Source of the DNA: Nocardioides daejeonensis
Lineage (GTDB): Bacteria; Actinomycetota; Actinomycetes; Propionibacteriales; Nocardioidaceae
Length of the DNA stretch: 64,000 nucleotides
NCBI RefSeq assembly: GCF_003194585.1
Contig: NZ_QHKZ01000001.1
Span: forward strand, 248,001 to 312,000
Direction of reading: 5' to 3'
Of the stretch, positions 35,646 to 43,792 are shown one piece after another (positions within the stretch are counted from its first letter, which is position 1; every line of letters starts with the position of its first letter). The translations under genes and the position numbers were made by a program. The notes beneath the pieces were generated by a model that worked only from the letters and a program-made list of their open reading frames with translations, was not told the DNA's origin and did no database searches.

Positions 35646-35677
35646 TATCCTTGGCACTCGCAGAGTTTGAGTGCCAG
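35646..35677 (+). promoter_or_regulatory. CIRCE operator and -10 upstream of hrcA
   Basis: TTGGCACTC 35651-35659, a 9-nt spacer, and GAGTGCCAG 35669-35677 match the CIRCE element (TTAGCACTC-N9-GAGTGCTAA) in spacing and core. TATCCT at 35646-35651 is a probable -10, so HrcA bound here would cover the start site. This predicts autoregulated, heat-inducible hrcA-dnaJ-rsmE expression. Confidence 0.9.
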
Positions 35678-35701
35678 CACGGCGGGACGTGAGGAGGAGC
35701 G

Positions 35702-36724
35702 ATGGTCGTCGAGGACCGGCGATTGGCGGTGCTCCGGGCCATCGTGGAGGACTACGTCTCCACCGAGGAGCCGGTGGGGTCGAAGGCGCTGGTCGAGCGC
35801 CACCAGCTCGGTGTCTCGCCGGCCACGGTGCGCAACGACATGGCCGTGCTGGAGGACGAGGGGTTCATCACCCAGCCGCACACCAGTGCGGGTCGGGTGC
35901 CGACCGACAAGGGCTACCGGCTCTTCGTCGACCGCCTGACGCAGGTCAAGCCGATGTCGGCTGCGGAGCGCCGGGCCATCGCCTCGTTCCTCGACGGAGC
36001 CGTCGACGTCGACGACGTGGTCCAGCGCAGCGTCCGCCTTCTCTCCCAGCTCACCCGTCAGGTCGCGGTGGTGCAGTACCCCACGTTGAGCAACAGCACG
36101 GTTCGCCATGTGGAGCTCGTCTCGGTCACCCCGACCCGGCTGTTGGCCGTCCTCATCCTGAGCACCGGTCGCGTCGAGCAGCGACTGGTCGAGCTCGAGG
36201 GGGAGCTCGCCGACGACGAGCTCTCCGAGCTCCGGGGCAGCCTCAACGGCGCCGTCGCGGGTGAGCAGATCAGCGACGCGGTCACGACGCTCGGCGAGTT
36301 CCACGCGACCGTACGGCCCGAGCTCGCCTCCGCTGCCCGCACCGCTGCGGTGGCGGTCCGTGAGGCCATGTCCGACCACCGCTCCGACGCACGTGTCGCG
36401 GTCGGCGGCACGGCGAACCTCAGCCGCTTCGGCGAGTTCGACACGACCATCCGCCCGCTGCTCGAAGCGCTGGAGGAGCACGTCGTGCTGCTCAAGCTGC
36501 TCGGCGAGACCGGCAGCGACGGGCTGGTCACGGTGCGGATCGGCCATGAGGGCCCGTTCCAGAACCTCGCCACGACCAGCGTGGTGGCGGCCGGCTACGG
36601 CCCCGGCGAGCAGTCCATCGCCTCCCTCGGGATCGTCGGTCCGACCCGCATGGACTACCCGGCCACGATGGCCAGCGTGCGTGCGGTAGCGCGCTACGTC
36701 TCCCGCATTCTCGACGAGGCCTGA
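35702..36724 (+). CDS. hrcA: Heat-inducible transcription repressor HrcA
   Basis: A 340-residue repressor that binds CIRCE. The N-terminal winged helix reads [49 protein letters not shown] (about 8-56), followed by [18 protein letters not shown], a highly conserved HrcA stretch. The C-terminal GAF-like domain ends [25 protein letters not shown]. The ATG has GAGGAGCG upstream. A CIRCE copy lies 25 bp before the start. Confidence 0.96.
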   Translation: MVVEDRRLAVLRAIVEDYVSTEEPVGSKALVERHQLGVSPATVRNDMAVLEDEGFITQPHTSAGRVPTDKGYRLFVDRLTQVKPMSAAERRAIASFLDGAVDVDDVVQRSVRLLSQLTRQVAVVQYPTLSNSTVRHVELVSVTPTRLLAVLILSTGRVEQRLVELEGELADDELSELRGSLNGAVAGEQISDAVTTLGEFHATVRPELASAARTAAVAVREAMSDHRSDARVAVGGTANLSRFGEFDTTIRPLLEALEEHVVLLKLLGETGSDGLVTVRIGHEGPFQNLATTSVVAAGYGPGEQSIASLGIVGPTRMDYPATMASVRAVARYVSRILDEA

Positions 36725-36761
36725 CCCGAGTCGGGCCCACGATGTGAACACAGAAGGACAG

Positions 36762-37931
36762 ATGAGCCAGGACCTCTACGAGCTCCTCGGGGTGCCCCGG
36801 GACGCCGACGCCGACGCGATCAAGAAGGCCTACCGCCGCCTTGCCCGACAGTTGCACCCGGACGTGAACCCCGACCCGGAGACCCAGGAGAAGTTCAAGG
36901 AGGTCAGCCACGCCTACGAGGTGCTGAGCGACCCCGCCAAGCGGGCCAGCTACGACCGCGGTGGCGACGCCTTCGGCGGCATGGGTGGCGGCTTCGGCCA
37001 GGGGGCCGGCTTCTCCTTCACCGACATCATGGACGCCTTCTTCGGGGGTGGCGCGGGGCAGGCGCAGGGGCGCGGTCCCCGCTCGCGGGTGCGGCGCGGC
37101 CAGGACGCCCTGATCCGGCTGGAGATCGAGCTTGCCGAGGCTGCCTTCGGCGTCACGCGTGAGCTCAAGGTCGACACCGCGGTGGTCTGTGAGACCTGCA
37201 AGGGCGATGGCGCCGCTGCCGGCAGCAAGCCGGTCACCTGCGAGACGTGTCACGGCGCCGGTGAGGTCGCTCATGTGCAGCGGTCGTTCCTGGGAGAGAT
37301 CCGCACCCTGCGACCGTGCGCGGCCTGCCGCGGCTTCGGCAGCGTCATCCCCGACCCCTGCCGGGACTGCTCCGGCGACGGCCGGGTGCGCTCGCGGCGT
37401 ACGCTCACTGTCAAGATCCCCGCTGGTGTCGACTCCGGCACCCGGGTCCAGCTCTCCGGCCAGGGAGAGGTCGGCCCGGGTGGGGGCCCTGCCGGCGACC
37501 TGTTCGTCGAGATCCAGGTGGCGCCGCACCCGACCTTCCGGCGTCGAGGCAACGACCTGCACTGCACGGTCACGGTGCCGATGACTGCGGCCGCGCTCGG
37601 CACGCAGCTCACCTTGCCGACCCTGGAGGCCGACCTCGCCGGCGAGGACAGCGAGATCGAGACCGAGTTCGCACTCGACGTGCGAGCCGGCACCCAGTCC
37701 GGCACCGAGCAGGTGCTCCGTGGACGAGGCGTGCCCGGGCTGCGGACCACCGGCCGCGGTGACCTCGTCGTCGCCATCGTGGTCGATACACCGACCAAGC
37801 TCGACGAGCGCCAGGAGGAGCTGCTGCGCGAGCTGGCGGAGCTGCGTGGTGAGGAGTCGCCGACCGGTGCCGTCGGACCGCAGCACAAGTCCGTCTTCGG
37901 CCGCCTCCGCGACGCCTTCAACCCGCACTGA
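36762..37931 (+). CDS. dnaJ: Chaperone DnaJ
   Basis: A 389-residue type I J-protein, the DnaJ2 of actinobacteria that pairs with hrcA. The J domain holds HPD in [10 protein letters not shown] near 32, a Gly/Phe-rich linker (about 66-105) and four CxxCxGxG zinc-binding repeats: [24 protein letters not shown] and CRDCSGDG (about 145-210). The substrate-binding C-terminal domains follow. The ATG at 36762 is preferred with AGAAGGA upstream; a GTG six codons earlier is possible. rsmE begins 2 nt after the stop. Confidence 0.96.
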   Translation: MSQDLYELLGVPRDADADAIKKAYRRLARQLHPDVNPDPETQEKFKEVSHAYEVLSDPAKRASYDRGGDAFGGMGGGFGQGAGFSFTDIMDAFFGGGAGQAQGRGPRSRVRRGQDALIRLEIELAEAAFGVTRELKVDTAVVCETCKGDGAAAGSKPVTCETCHGAGEVAHVQRSFLGEIRTLRPCAACRGFGSVIPDPCRDCSGDGRVRSRRTLTVKIPAGVDSGTRVQLSGQGEVGPGGGPAGDLFVEIQVAPHPTFRRRGNDLHCTVTVPMTAAALGTQLTLPTLEADLAGEDSEIETEFALDVRAGTQSGTEQVLRGRGVPGLRTTGRGDLVVAIVVDTPTKLDERQEELLRELAELRGEESPTGAVGPQHKSVFGRLRDAFNPH

Positions 37932-37933
37932 CC

Positions 37934-38674
37934 ATGACGGCTCATGTGCACTGGGTGCCCGACCTGACGGACGCCGCGCCCGGCACCCCGGTCGAGGTGA
38001 CCGGCGACGAGGCACACCACGCGGTGGCGGTACGCCGACTGCGCGCCGGCGAGCAGGTGGTGCTGACCGACGGTGCGGGAGTCTCCGTGACCGGCAGCGT
38101 CGCGGAGGTCGGCAAGCGCCGGTTCGTCGTCGAGGTCGCCGAGCGCCGGATGGATCCGCGTCCGACCCCCGCCTTCACGGTGGTCCAGGCCCTGCCCAAG
38201 GGAGACCGGGGCGAGTTGGCGGTGGAGATGCTCACCGAGCTCGGCGTCGATCGGATCGTGCCCTGGGCGGCCTCCCGCTCGGTTGCGGTCTGGCGTGGTG
38301 AGCGGGCGGAGAAGTCCCGAGCGAAGTGGGCGGCGACCGCGAGGGAGGCGGCGAAGCAGGCACGTCGCTCCTGGTTCCCCGAGGTGACCGGGTTGGCCAC
38401 GACCGCTGACGTCGTGGCGCTGCTCGGCTCGGCCACCCAGGGGTTCGTGCTGCACGAGGAGGCCTGGGCGCCCCTGGCCGGCGTCACCCCGGACCCGGAG
38501 GGGCCGGTGGTGCTCGTCGTCGGCCCCGAGGGCGGGGTGAGTCCGGAGGAGATCGAGGCCTTCGCGCAGGCGGGCGCGCCCGCCGTCCGCCTGGGCAGCG
38601 AGGTGCTGCGCACCTCCACCGCCGGGGTGGCGGCGATGGCGACCCTCCTGGGACGCAGCGCCCGCTGGGCATGA
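37934..38674 (+). CDS. rsmE: 16S rRNA m3U1498 methyltransferase RsmE
   Basis: A 246-residue SPOUT methyltransferase that N3-methylates U1498 of 16S rRNA. A PUA-like N-terminal domain (HHAVAVRRLRAGEQVVLTDGAG) precedes the knotted domain with KGDRGELAVEMLTELGVDRIVPWAASRSV, VVGPEGGVSPEEIEAF and LGSEVLRTSTAGVAAMATLL, which form the SAM-binding knot. It is the third gene of the CIRCE-controlled operon, an arrangement common in actinobacteria. Confidence 0.94.
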   Translation: MTAHVHWVPDLTDAAPGTPVEVTGDEAHHAVAVRRLRAGEQVVLTDGAGVSVTGSVAEVGKRRFVVEVAERRMDPRPTPAFTVVQALPKGDRGELAVEMLTELGVDRIVPWAASRSVAVWRGERAEKSRAKWAATAREAAKQARRSWFPEVTGLATTADVVALLGSATQGFVLHEEAWAPLAGVTPDPEGPVVLVVGPEGGVSPEEIEAFAQAGAPAVRLGSEVLRTSTAGVAAMATLLGRSARWA

Positions 38675-38698
38675 CTCGATCCGGCGCTCCGGGACGAA

Positions 38699-38716
38699 GT
38701 CAGGGGAGTCCCTGAC
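38699..38716 (+). terminator. Hairpin after rsmE
   Basis: GTCAGGG 38699-38705, GAGT loop, CCCTGAC 38710-38716 form a perfect 7-bp stem in the 77-bp gap between rsmE and the P450 gene. There is no U-tract. It probably ends the hrcA operon. Confidence 0.5.
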
Positions 38717-38751
38717 GCGGTCGGAGCGGTCGATGCGAGAGGCTATGGCTC

Positions 38752-40017
38752 ATGAAGCGACAGATCTTGGGGCTGGTTCGCCGGACGCTGCTCACCGTGC
38801 TTCCGGCTCGATCAGTGGATCTGTCGCGCCTCGACAGGATCCCCGAGCACCTCTCCTGGCCGCTGCGGCGCGACGGGTTCGACCCGGACCCGCGCTTGGC
38901 CAGCACCCGGGCGAGTGAGCCGGTGCACCGCCTCGGATCCCTGCTCGGCATCGACATCTGGCTCGTCACCGGCGAGGAGGCCGGCCGTCAGACGCTGACC
39001 GAACAGGATGCCTTCAGCACCGACATCCGGCCCTACGTCGGCAAGCGAGGTGCTGCGGACGGTGACATCGGTGGCCTCGGCTTCACCGATCCCCCCGACC
39101 ACACCCGGCTCCGGCGCCTGATCACCCCGGAGTTCACGATGCGCCGGCTGCAGCGGATCCAGCCTTCGCTGGACCGGATCATCGCCGGCCAGCTCGACGA
39201 GATCGAGGCGCGCGCCCGGGTCCATGACGTGGTCGACCTGGTGCCCGCCTTCGCCTTCCCCATCCCGTTCCTGATGATCTGCGACCTGCTCGGCCTGCCT
39301 GACCGGGATCGTGAGACGTTCCGTGAGCTCGGCCATGCGCGCTTCGACGTGACCTCCGGCGGCGTCGGTGCGCTGGGCGCGATCTCCGCCTCGCGGGAGT
39401 TCCTCAAGGAGGCAACCGCCCGGCAGCGACGGGAGCCGGGGCCGGGCCTGATCGGCCAGATCATTCGCGAGCACGGCGACGAGATCTCGGACTTCGACCT
39501 GGCCGGCCTCGCCGACGGCGTCTTCACCGGCGGGATGGAGACCAGCGCGGGGATGCTGGCCATGGGCACCGCCGTCCTGCTCGGCCATCCCACCGCCTGG
39601 CAGCAGATGGCCGAGGACCCTGACTTCGTCGGCCCGGCCGTCGAAGAGCTGCTGCGCTACCTGTCGGTGGTGCAGGTCGCCTTCCCACGCTTCGCCAAGC
39701 ACGACATCGTGGTCGGCGGCCAGTTGGTGCGCACCGGCGACGTCGTTCTGGTCTCGCTCCCCGGAGCCAACCGGGACCCGAGCTTCGGCGCGGCGCCCGA
39801 CTCCTTCGACCCCACCCGCACGCCGGCCTCCCACCTCGCCTTCGGGCACGGGATCCACCGCTGTGTCGGTGCTGAGCTCGCGCGCATGGAGCTCCGGGCG
39901 GCGTACCCGGCTCTGGCTCGCCGGTTCCCGCAGATGCGGCTCACCGACGACGACCCGGGCTTCCTGCCCTCGTCACTCGTGTACGGCGTCAGGCAGGTTC
40001 TCGCCCGCCCCTGGTGA
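38752..40017 (+). CDS. Cytochrome P450
   Basis: A 421-residue class I-type P450. The heme-binding loop is FGHGIHRCVG with Cys371 as thiolate ligand; the ExxR of the K helix is in VEELLRYLS; the I-helix oxygen-activation region reads GGMETSAG where many P450s have AGxET. PDHTRLRRLITPEFTMRRL is the C-helix region that contacts heme propionates and the redox partner. No ferredoxin or ferredoxin reductase gene is adjacent. The substrate cannot be inferred. The ATG has GAGAGG nine nt upstream. Confidence 0.93.
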   Translation: MKRQILGLVRRTLLTVLPARSVDLSRLDRIPEHLSWPLRRDGFDPDPRLASTRASEPVHRLGSLLGIDIWLVTGEEAGRQTLTEQDAFSTDIRPYVGKRGAADGDIGGLGFTDPPDHTRLRRLITPEFTMRRLQRIQPSLDRIIAGQLDEIEARARVHDVVDLVPAFAFPIPFLMICDLLGLPDRDRETFRELGHARFDVTSGGVGALGAISASREFLKEATARQRREPGPGLIGQIIREHGDEISDFDLAGLADGVFTGGMETSAGMLAMGTAVLLGHPTAWQQMAEDPDFVGPAVEELLRYLSVVQVAFPRFAKHDIVVGGQLVRTGDVVLVSLPGANRDPSFGAAPDSFDPTRTPASHLAFGHGIHRCVGAELARMELRAAYPALARRFPQMRLTDDDPGFLPSSLVYGVRQVLARPW

Positions 40018-40036
40018 TCGTGCGTGTCACCGGTGA

Positions 40037-40066
40037 TCGAGCTTGTCGAGATCTCGACAGGCTCGA
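40037..40066. repeat. REP-like palindrome between convergent genes
   Basis: TCGAGCTTGTCGAGA 40037-40051 and TCTCGACAGGCTCGA 40052-40066 are 15-bp arms with a single G-U pair and no spacer. It sits between the stops of the P450 gene and the minus-strand membrane protein gene, as a two-way terminator would. Palindromes of this GTCGAGATCTCGAC type are, from memory, recurrent in related genomes; this could not be checked here. Confidence 0.65.
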
Positions 40067-40082
40067 CCTCCGGCGACGTCGC

Positions 40083-41147
40083 TCACTTCACGATGATGGT
40101 GCGGGTGTCCTCGTCCGGTCCGTTGCCCTCGGCGCCGCCGGTCGGGTCGTCGGTGTGGAAGCGCAGCACGTACTCACCGGGTGCCAGGCCGCTGAGGTCG
40201 ACCTCGACCTCCCAGGGGAAGAGCTTCTCCTCCATCGCGCCCTCCGCCGTACCGAATCCCGTGGCGACCTCCTGGCCGTCCTTGAGGATCTGGTAGCCGA
40301 CCCAGGCTTCGAAGCTGTTGGCGACCCCGGTGGCGGTGAAGCTGCCGGAGACGGTGGCGCCTTCGGCGGGGGAGGTGATGCTCATCAGCGACAGGGTCTT
40401 GAAGAGCTTGCCCGCGGCCAGCGGCTCGGCGGTGGGGACGCCGAGAATGGTGTCACTGGGTGACCCGTTCAGGGTCAGCTGCACCGGCACCCGGCCCTGC
40501 CCGTGGGCGGCCTGGGCGGTGTAGACGAGCTGCTGCACCGCCATGGCGGCGTCCTTGGCGGAGATGCTGGAGGGACGCTCACGCAGGTCGCCGGTCAGGC
40601 CGATCACGATCCGGTCGGTCTCCACGCCGATCTCCTGCACCTCGGCCCCCTCGGGCCACACCGTCCGGTAGTCCGGGTCCAGCGGCTGCTGGCGGATCGC
40701 GGCGTCGACCGCCGCGAAGATCGGGTCGGTGCCGTCGGGGTTGCGGTGGAACTCACGGTAGAGGCCGGGGCCGCGCGGCGTGTCGCCGATGTAATAGACC
40801 GGGACAGCGGCGCTGGTCGAGGACGGCTCCGGCGCGTCGGTGCTGCCGGTCGTCGTCGGCTCGCTGGGCGTGCTGTCGTCGACGGTCGCGCTGGGTGCGG
40901 TCGGTGCGGACGCCGGACCGGAGTCGGGCTTGTCGTCGCCGCCGCCGAGGCCACCGGACCAGACGATCACCCCGATCACGGCAGCGGTCGCGACGGCGGC
41001 GCCGCCGGCGCCGAAGAGGACAGGACGGCGTGCGGACATCTTCTTCTCCTTGGTCTTGCTGCGGATGCTGGTCAGCCCCTCGTGCGGGGTGACGTGGTCG
41101 ACGGCGTCGTGCAGGAGCCGACGGAGGTCGTCGTCGTGGTCGTTCAT
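40083..41147 (-). CDS. Membrane-anchored GerMN/Gmad2 protein, putative sigma-factor partner
   Basis: A 354-residue single-pass protein. The N-terminal cytoplasmic segment (about 1-40, MNDHDDDLRRLLHDAVDHV) resembles the short RNA-polymerase-regulator end of anti-sigma factors. One transmembrane helix (about 44-66) and a Ser/Thr/Pro-rich linker follow, then a GerMN-like domain (about 115-250, with VYYIGDTPRGPGLYREF) and a C-terminal Gmad2 Ig-like domain (about 255-354, SPAEGATVSGSFTATGVANSFEAWVGYQI). Its ATG overlaps the stop of the sigma gene. The pairing suggests a sensor/anti-sigma role, which is inference. Confidence 0.82.
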   Translation of the reverse strand: MNDHDDDLRRLLHDAVDHVTPHEGLTSIRSKTKEKKMSARRPVLFGAGGAAVATAAVIGVIVWSGGLGGGDDKPDSGPASAPTAPSATVDDSTPSEPTTTGSTDAPEPSSTSAAVPVYYIGDTPRGPGLYREFHRNPDGTDPIFAAVDAAIRQQPLDPDYRTVWPEGAEVQEIGVETDRIVIGLTGDLRERPSSISAKDAAMAVQQLVYTAQAAHGQGRVPVQLTLNGSPSDTILGVPTAEPLAAGKLFKTLSLMSITSPAEGATVSGSFTATGVANSFEAWVGYQILKDGQEVATGFGTAEGAMEEKLFPWEVEVDLSGLAPGEYVLRFHTDDPTGGAEGNGPDEDTRTIIVK

Positions 41148-41722
41148 CGGAGCTCCTCCGAGCCGTGGGGGGCGAGACGGGTGCGCAGGGCGGCCACGCC
41201 GCGGGAGGCATGGCTCTTGACCGCGCCCTTGCTGATGCCCAGCGTGGTGGCGATCTCTGCTTCCGAGAGATCCAGGTAGTAGCGCAGCGCGAGCACCTCA
41301 CGCTGCCGGCGCGGCAGGTCGGCCAGCGCGTCGAGCACCGCGCCGCGCTGCTCGGCTGCCAGCGCCGCCTGGTCCGCACCCGGCTGAGTGGGTAGCGGAG
41401 CCGCCGCCTCCCGGGCGAGGTGCCGGTTGACGACACCGCGGTGTCGCAGCACCGACCGGCTGCGGTTCACCACGCTCTGGCGCAGGTAGGCGAGTGCCTT
41501 GTCGGGGTCGCGGAGCCGGTGCCAGCGGCCGTGCATCGCCACGAACGCGTCCTGCACGACCTCCTCGGCGGTGCCGAGGTCGCGGACGAGGAGCACGGAG
41601 AGACGCACGAGCTGACGCCAGTGCGCGGCGTAGAGCGCACCGACTGCGGCATCGGCGTCCCACACGTCGGGGGGCACGGTCACCGGCGAGGCCCGATCCA
41701 GGGGGAGTGCATGGGTGGTCAC
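41144..41722 (-). CDS. SigE-family ECF RNA polymerase sigma factor
   Basis: A 192-residue ECF sigma factor. Region 2 reads LYAAHWRQLVRLSVLLVRDLGTAEEVVQDAFVAMHGRWHRLRDPDKALAYLRQSVVNRSRS, and region 4 reads LPRRQREVLALRYYLDLSEAEIATTLGISKGAVKSHASRGVAALR. The Ser-Gly-Lys-rich helix-turn-helix is typical of the SigE (SigE70) group of actinobacteria. The GTG at 41722 has no ribosome binding site; a candidate ECF-type promoter lies just upstream. It is translationally coupled to the GerMN/Gmad2 membrane protein. Confidence 0.9.
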   Translation of the reverse strand: MTTHALPLDRASPVTVPPDVWDADAAVGALYAAHWRQLVRLSVLLVRDLGTAEEVVQDAFVAMHGRWHRLRDPDKALAYLRQSVVNRSRSVLRHRGVVNRHLAREAAAPLPTQPGADQAALAAEQRGAVLDALADLPRRQREVLALRYYLDLSEAEIATTLGISKGAVKSHASRGVAALRTRLAPHGSEELR

Positions 41723-41727
41723 GCTAG

Positions 41728-41758
41728 TACGACGACGAGCCCGGCCGGTCGGTTTACC
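41728..41758 (-). promoter_or_regulatory. Candidate ECF-type autoregulatory promoter
   Basis: On the minus strand, GGTAAACC (41751-41758) and CGTCGTA (41728-41734) are separated by 16 bp. They resemble ECF promoters (an AAC-type -35 and a CGTC-type -10). The start would be at or next to the GTG at 41722, giving a leaderless transcript. Autoregulation is predicted but unproven. Confidence 0.45.
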
Positions 41759-41801
41759 TGCGGAGGGGTGGTGCGTGTCGAATCTCCACGACCGTGCCCT
41801 C

Positions 41802-41807
41802 TATTGT
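41802..41807 (+). promoter_or_regulatory. Candidate -10 for the HIT gene
   Basis: TATTGT lies 8 nt before the ATG at 41816 and there is no Shine-Dalgarno sequence. It fits a leaderless transcript divergent from the sigma factor gene. Confidence 0.45.
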
Positions 41808-41815
41808 CGGGTGTC

Positions 41816-42157
41816 ATGAGCGCAGACTGCATCTTCTGCAAGATCGTGGCAGGCGACCTGCCGGGCGACATCGTGGCCGAGAGCGAGCTGTCGGTGGCGT
41901 TTCGGGACCTGATGCCCCAGGCGCCGACGCACGTTCTCGTGGTGCCGCGCAGCCACCACGAGAACGCTGCGGAGGTTGCCGCTGCGGAGCCTCAGGCCCT
42001 GGCCGACATGTTCCTGCTCGCCCGCACGGTGGCCGAGCAGGAGGGCCTGGAGGGCTATCGGGCGGTCTTCAACACCGGCGCCGCTGCCCAGCAGACGGTC
42101 TTCCATGCCCACCTGCACGTGCTCGGTGGTCGTCCCTTCACCTGGCCGCCTGGGTGA
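41816..42157 (+). CDS. HIT family nucleotide-binding protein
   Basis: A 113-residue histidine-triad hydrolase of the HinT branch, which splits purine nucleoside phosphoramidates and acyl-AMPs. It begins CIFCKIVAGDLPGDIVAESE with a zinc-type CxxC, and the triad HAHLHVLGG is near 98-106. It is complete at the usual length. The ATG at 41816 is chosen because longer readings run into the opposite-strand sigma gene region. Confidence 0.9.
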   Translation: MSADCIFCKIVAGDLPGDIVAESELSVAFRDLMPQAPTHVLVVPRSHHENAAEVAAAEPQALADMFLLARTVAEQEGLEGYRAVFNTGAAAQQTVFHAHLHVLGGRPFTWPPG

Positions 42158-42185
42158 GACACGCGCTGAGCCGGGCGCCTGGGGC

Positions 42186-42247
42186 GCTTCGATGGAGTCA
42201 ACGGGCTGCGTTCTCGGGGTTCGGCAGCCCACATGCTCCATCGGAGC
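42186..42247 (+). other. Long imperfect stem between the HIT gene and phoH
   Basis: GCTTCGATGGAG 42186-42197 pairs with CTCCATCGGAGC 42236-42247 (12 bp, one G-U). After symmetrical 5-nt internal loops, GGGCTGC 42203-42209 pairs with GCAGCCC 42224-42230 around a 14-nt loop. No U-tract follows. It may be the 3' end of the HIT mRNA, or a regulatory RNA or DNA site; the candidate phoH promoter lies downstream of it. Confidence 0.55.
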
Positions 42248-42285
42248 GGAGAGGAATCCGACTGCGCCGCTGAGGGCGTGCGCCG

Positions 42286-42291
42286 TAGCAT
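42286..42291 (+). promoter_or_regulatory. Candidate -10 for phoH
   Basis: TAGCAT lies 10 nt before the ATG at 42302. No ribosome binding site is visible, which suggests a leaderless or very short-leader transcript. Confidence 0.45.
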
Positions 42292-42301
42292 GGTCGGCAC
42301 G

Positions 42302-43324
42302 ATGACTGACACCCCTCACAAGGACACCTCCCGCACCCGCCACACCGTGGTGGTCCCGGCCAGCATCAACATGGTCAGCCTGCTCGGGCCCGGCGACGAG
42401 TTCCTCACCCGGATCGAGCGCGCGTTCGATGTCGACATCCACGTGCGCGGCAACCAGATCACCATGCACGGCGCGCCGGCCGAGATCGCGCTCGTCGAAC
42501 GCTGCCTCGAGGAGCTGGTGACGCTGATCCGCACCGGTCAGGGCATCAGCGCCGAGGCGGTCGAGCGGGTCGCCGGCATGCTGCGCACCGAGACCGAGAC
42601 GCGCCCCGCCGACGTGCTCAGCATGAACATCCTGAGCAACCGCGGGCGCACGATCCGGCCGAAGACCCTCAACCAGAAGCGGTACGTCGACGCGATCGAC
42701 AACCACACCATCACCTTCGGGATCGGCCCGGCAGGCACCGGCAAGACCTACCTGGCGATGGCGAAGGCCGTGCAGGCTCTGCAGGGCAAGGAGGTCAACC
42801 GGATCATCCTCAGCCGCCCGGCAGTGGAGGCGGGGGAGAAGCTCGGCTTCCTGCCGGGGACGCTCACCGAGAAGATCGACCCCTACCTGCGGCCGCTCTA
42901 CGACGCACTCCACGACATGGTCGATCCCGAGACCATCCCGAAGCTGCTGGCCGCCGGCACCATCGAGGTCGCGCCGCTGGCCTTCCTTCGTGGCCGCTCG
43001 CTCAACGACTCCTTCATCATCCTCGACGAGGCGCAGAACACCACGCCGGAGCAGATGAAGATGTTCCTGACCCGGCTGGGCTTCGGCTCCAAGATCGTGG
43101 TCACCGGCGACGTCACCCAGGTCGACCTCCCGGGTGGCACCCGCTCGGGTCTGCGAGTGATCCAGGAGATCCTCACCGACGTCGAGGACATCTCCTTCAA
43201 CCGGCTCACCAGCCACGACGTCGTGAGGCACCGCCTGGTCGGGCAGATCGTGGCGGCGTACGACGACTTCGACTCCCGCGGTGAGCGCGCCCGGGCCGAC
43301 CGTTCCGGAGGAAAGCACCAGTGA
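42302..43324 (+). CDS. phoH: PhoH family ATPase
   Basis: A 340-residue PhoH-like protein. An N-terminal KH-like region (VVPASINMVSLLGPGDEFLTRIERAFDVDIHVRGN) is followed by the P-loop domain with Walker A GPAGTGKTYLAMA near 143-155 and Walker B FIILDEAQNTTPEQMKMFLTRLG. PhoH proteins are linked to RNA metabolism; actinobacterial relatives include RNase/helicase-type enzymes, but this one lacks a PIN domain. An in-frame ATG at 42290 would add four residues. It overlaps ybeY in GTGA, the usual pairing. Confidence 0.93.
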   Translation: MTDTPHKDTSRTRHTVVVPASINMVSLLGPGDEFLTRIERAFDVDIHVRGNQITMHGAPAEIALVERCLEELVTLIRTGQGISAEAVERVAGMLRTETETRPADVLSMNILSNRGRTIRPKTLNQKRYVDAIDNHTITFGIGPAGTGKTYLAMAKAVQALQGKEVNRIILSRPAVEAGEKLGFLPGTLTEKIDPYLRPLYDALHDMVDPETIPKLLAAGTIEVAPLAFLRGRSLNDSFIILDEAQNTTPEQMKMFLTRLGFGSKIVVTGDVTQVDLPGGTRSGLRVIQEILTDVEDISFNRLTSHDVVRHRLVGQIVAAYDDFDSRGERARADRSGGKHQ

Positions 43325-43785
43325 CCATCGAGGTGATCAACGAGTCCGGGCGTGAGATAGACGTCCAGCGACTCTCCCGGCTCAGCAGGTTCGTGATGGA
43401 CCAGATGCGTGTCCATCCCCTTGCAGAGCTGTGCATCAAGGCGGTCGACGAGGCCACCATCGCCCACCTCAACGAGCAGTGGATGGGGAAGGAGGGGCCG
43501 ACCGACGTGCTCGCCTTCCCCATGGACGAGCTGCGCCCGGGCATGGTCAACGAGGAGCTCGAGGAGGGTGTGCTCGGCGATCTGGTGCTCTGCCCGGTCG
43601 TGGCGGAGCGGCAGGGAGAGACCGCCGGTCATGGCACCGAGGCCGAGATCGACCTGCTGACGGTGCACGGCATCCTGCATCTCCTGGGCTACGACCATGC
43701 GGAGCCGGAGGAGCACAAGGAGATGTTCGGCCTTCAGGCCCAGCTCCTCGACGAATGGCGCCAGGTCGCCACCTCGGAGGCCTGA
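43321..43785 (+). CDS. ybeY: rRNA maturation endoribonuclease YbeY
   Basis: A 154-residue zinc endonuclease needed for 16S rRNA 3' end processing and ribosome quality control. The metal motif HGILHLLGYDHAEP (HxxxHxxGxDH) lies near 117-130, and MGKEGPTDVLAFPMDE and GDLVLCPVVA are further family marks. The GTG start overlaps the phoH stop. Confidence 0.96.
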   Translation: MTIEVINESGREIDVQRLSRLSRFVMDQMRVHPLAELCIKAVDEATIAHLNEQWMGKEGPTDVLAFPMDELRPGMVNEELEEGVLGDLVLCPVVAERQGETAGHGTEAEIDLLTVHGILHLLGYDHAEPEEHKEMFGLQAQLLDEWRQVATSEA

Positions 43786-43792
43786 CCCCACG

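Noticed and set aside
38752-40017. The P450 as part of a biosynthetic cluster
   Set aside because: Neighbours are the heat-shock operon and a sigma factor pair; there is no ferredoxin, synthase or transporter, so no pathway can be supported.
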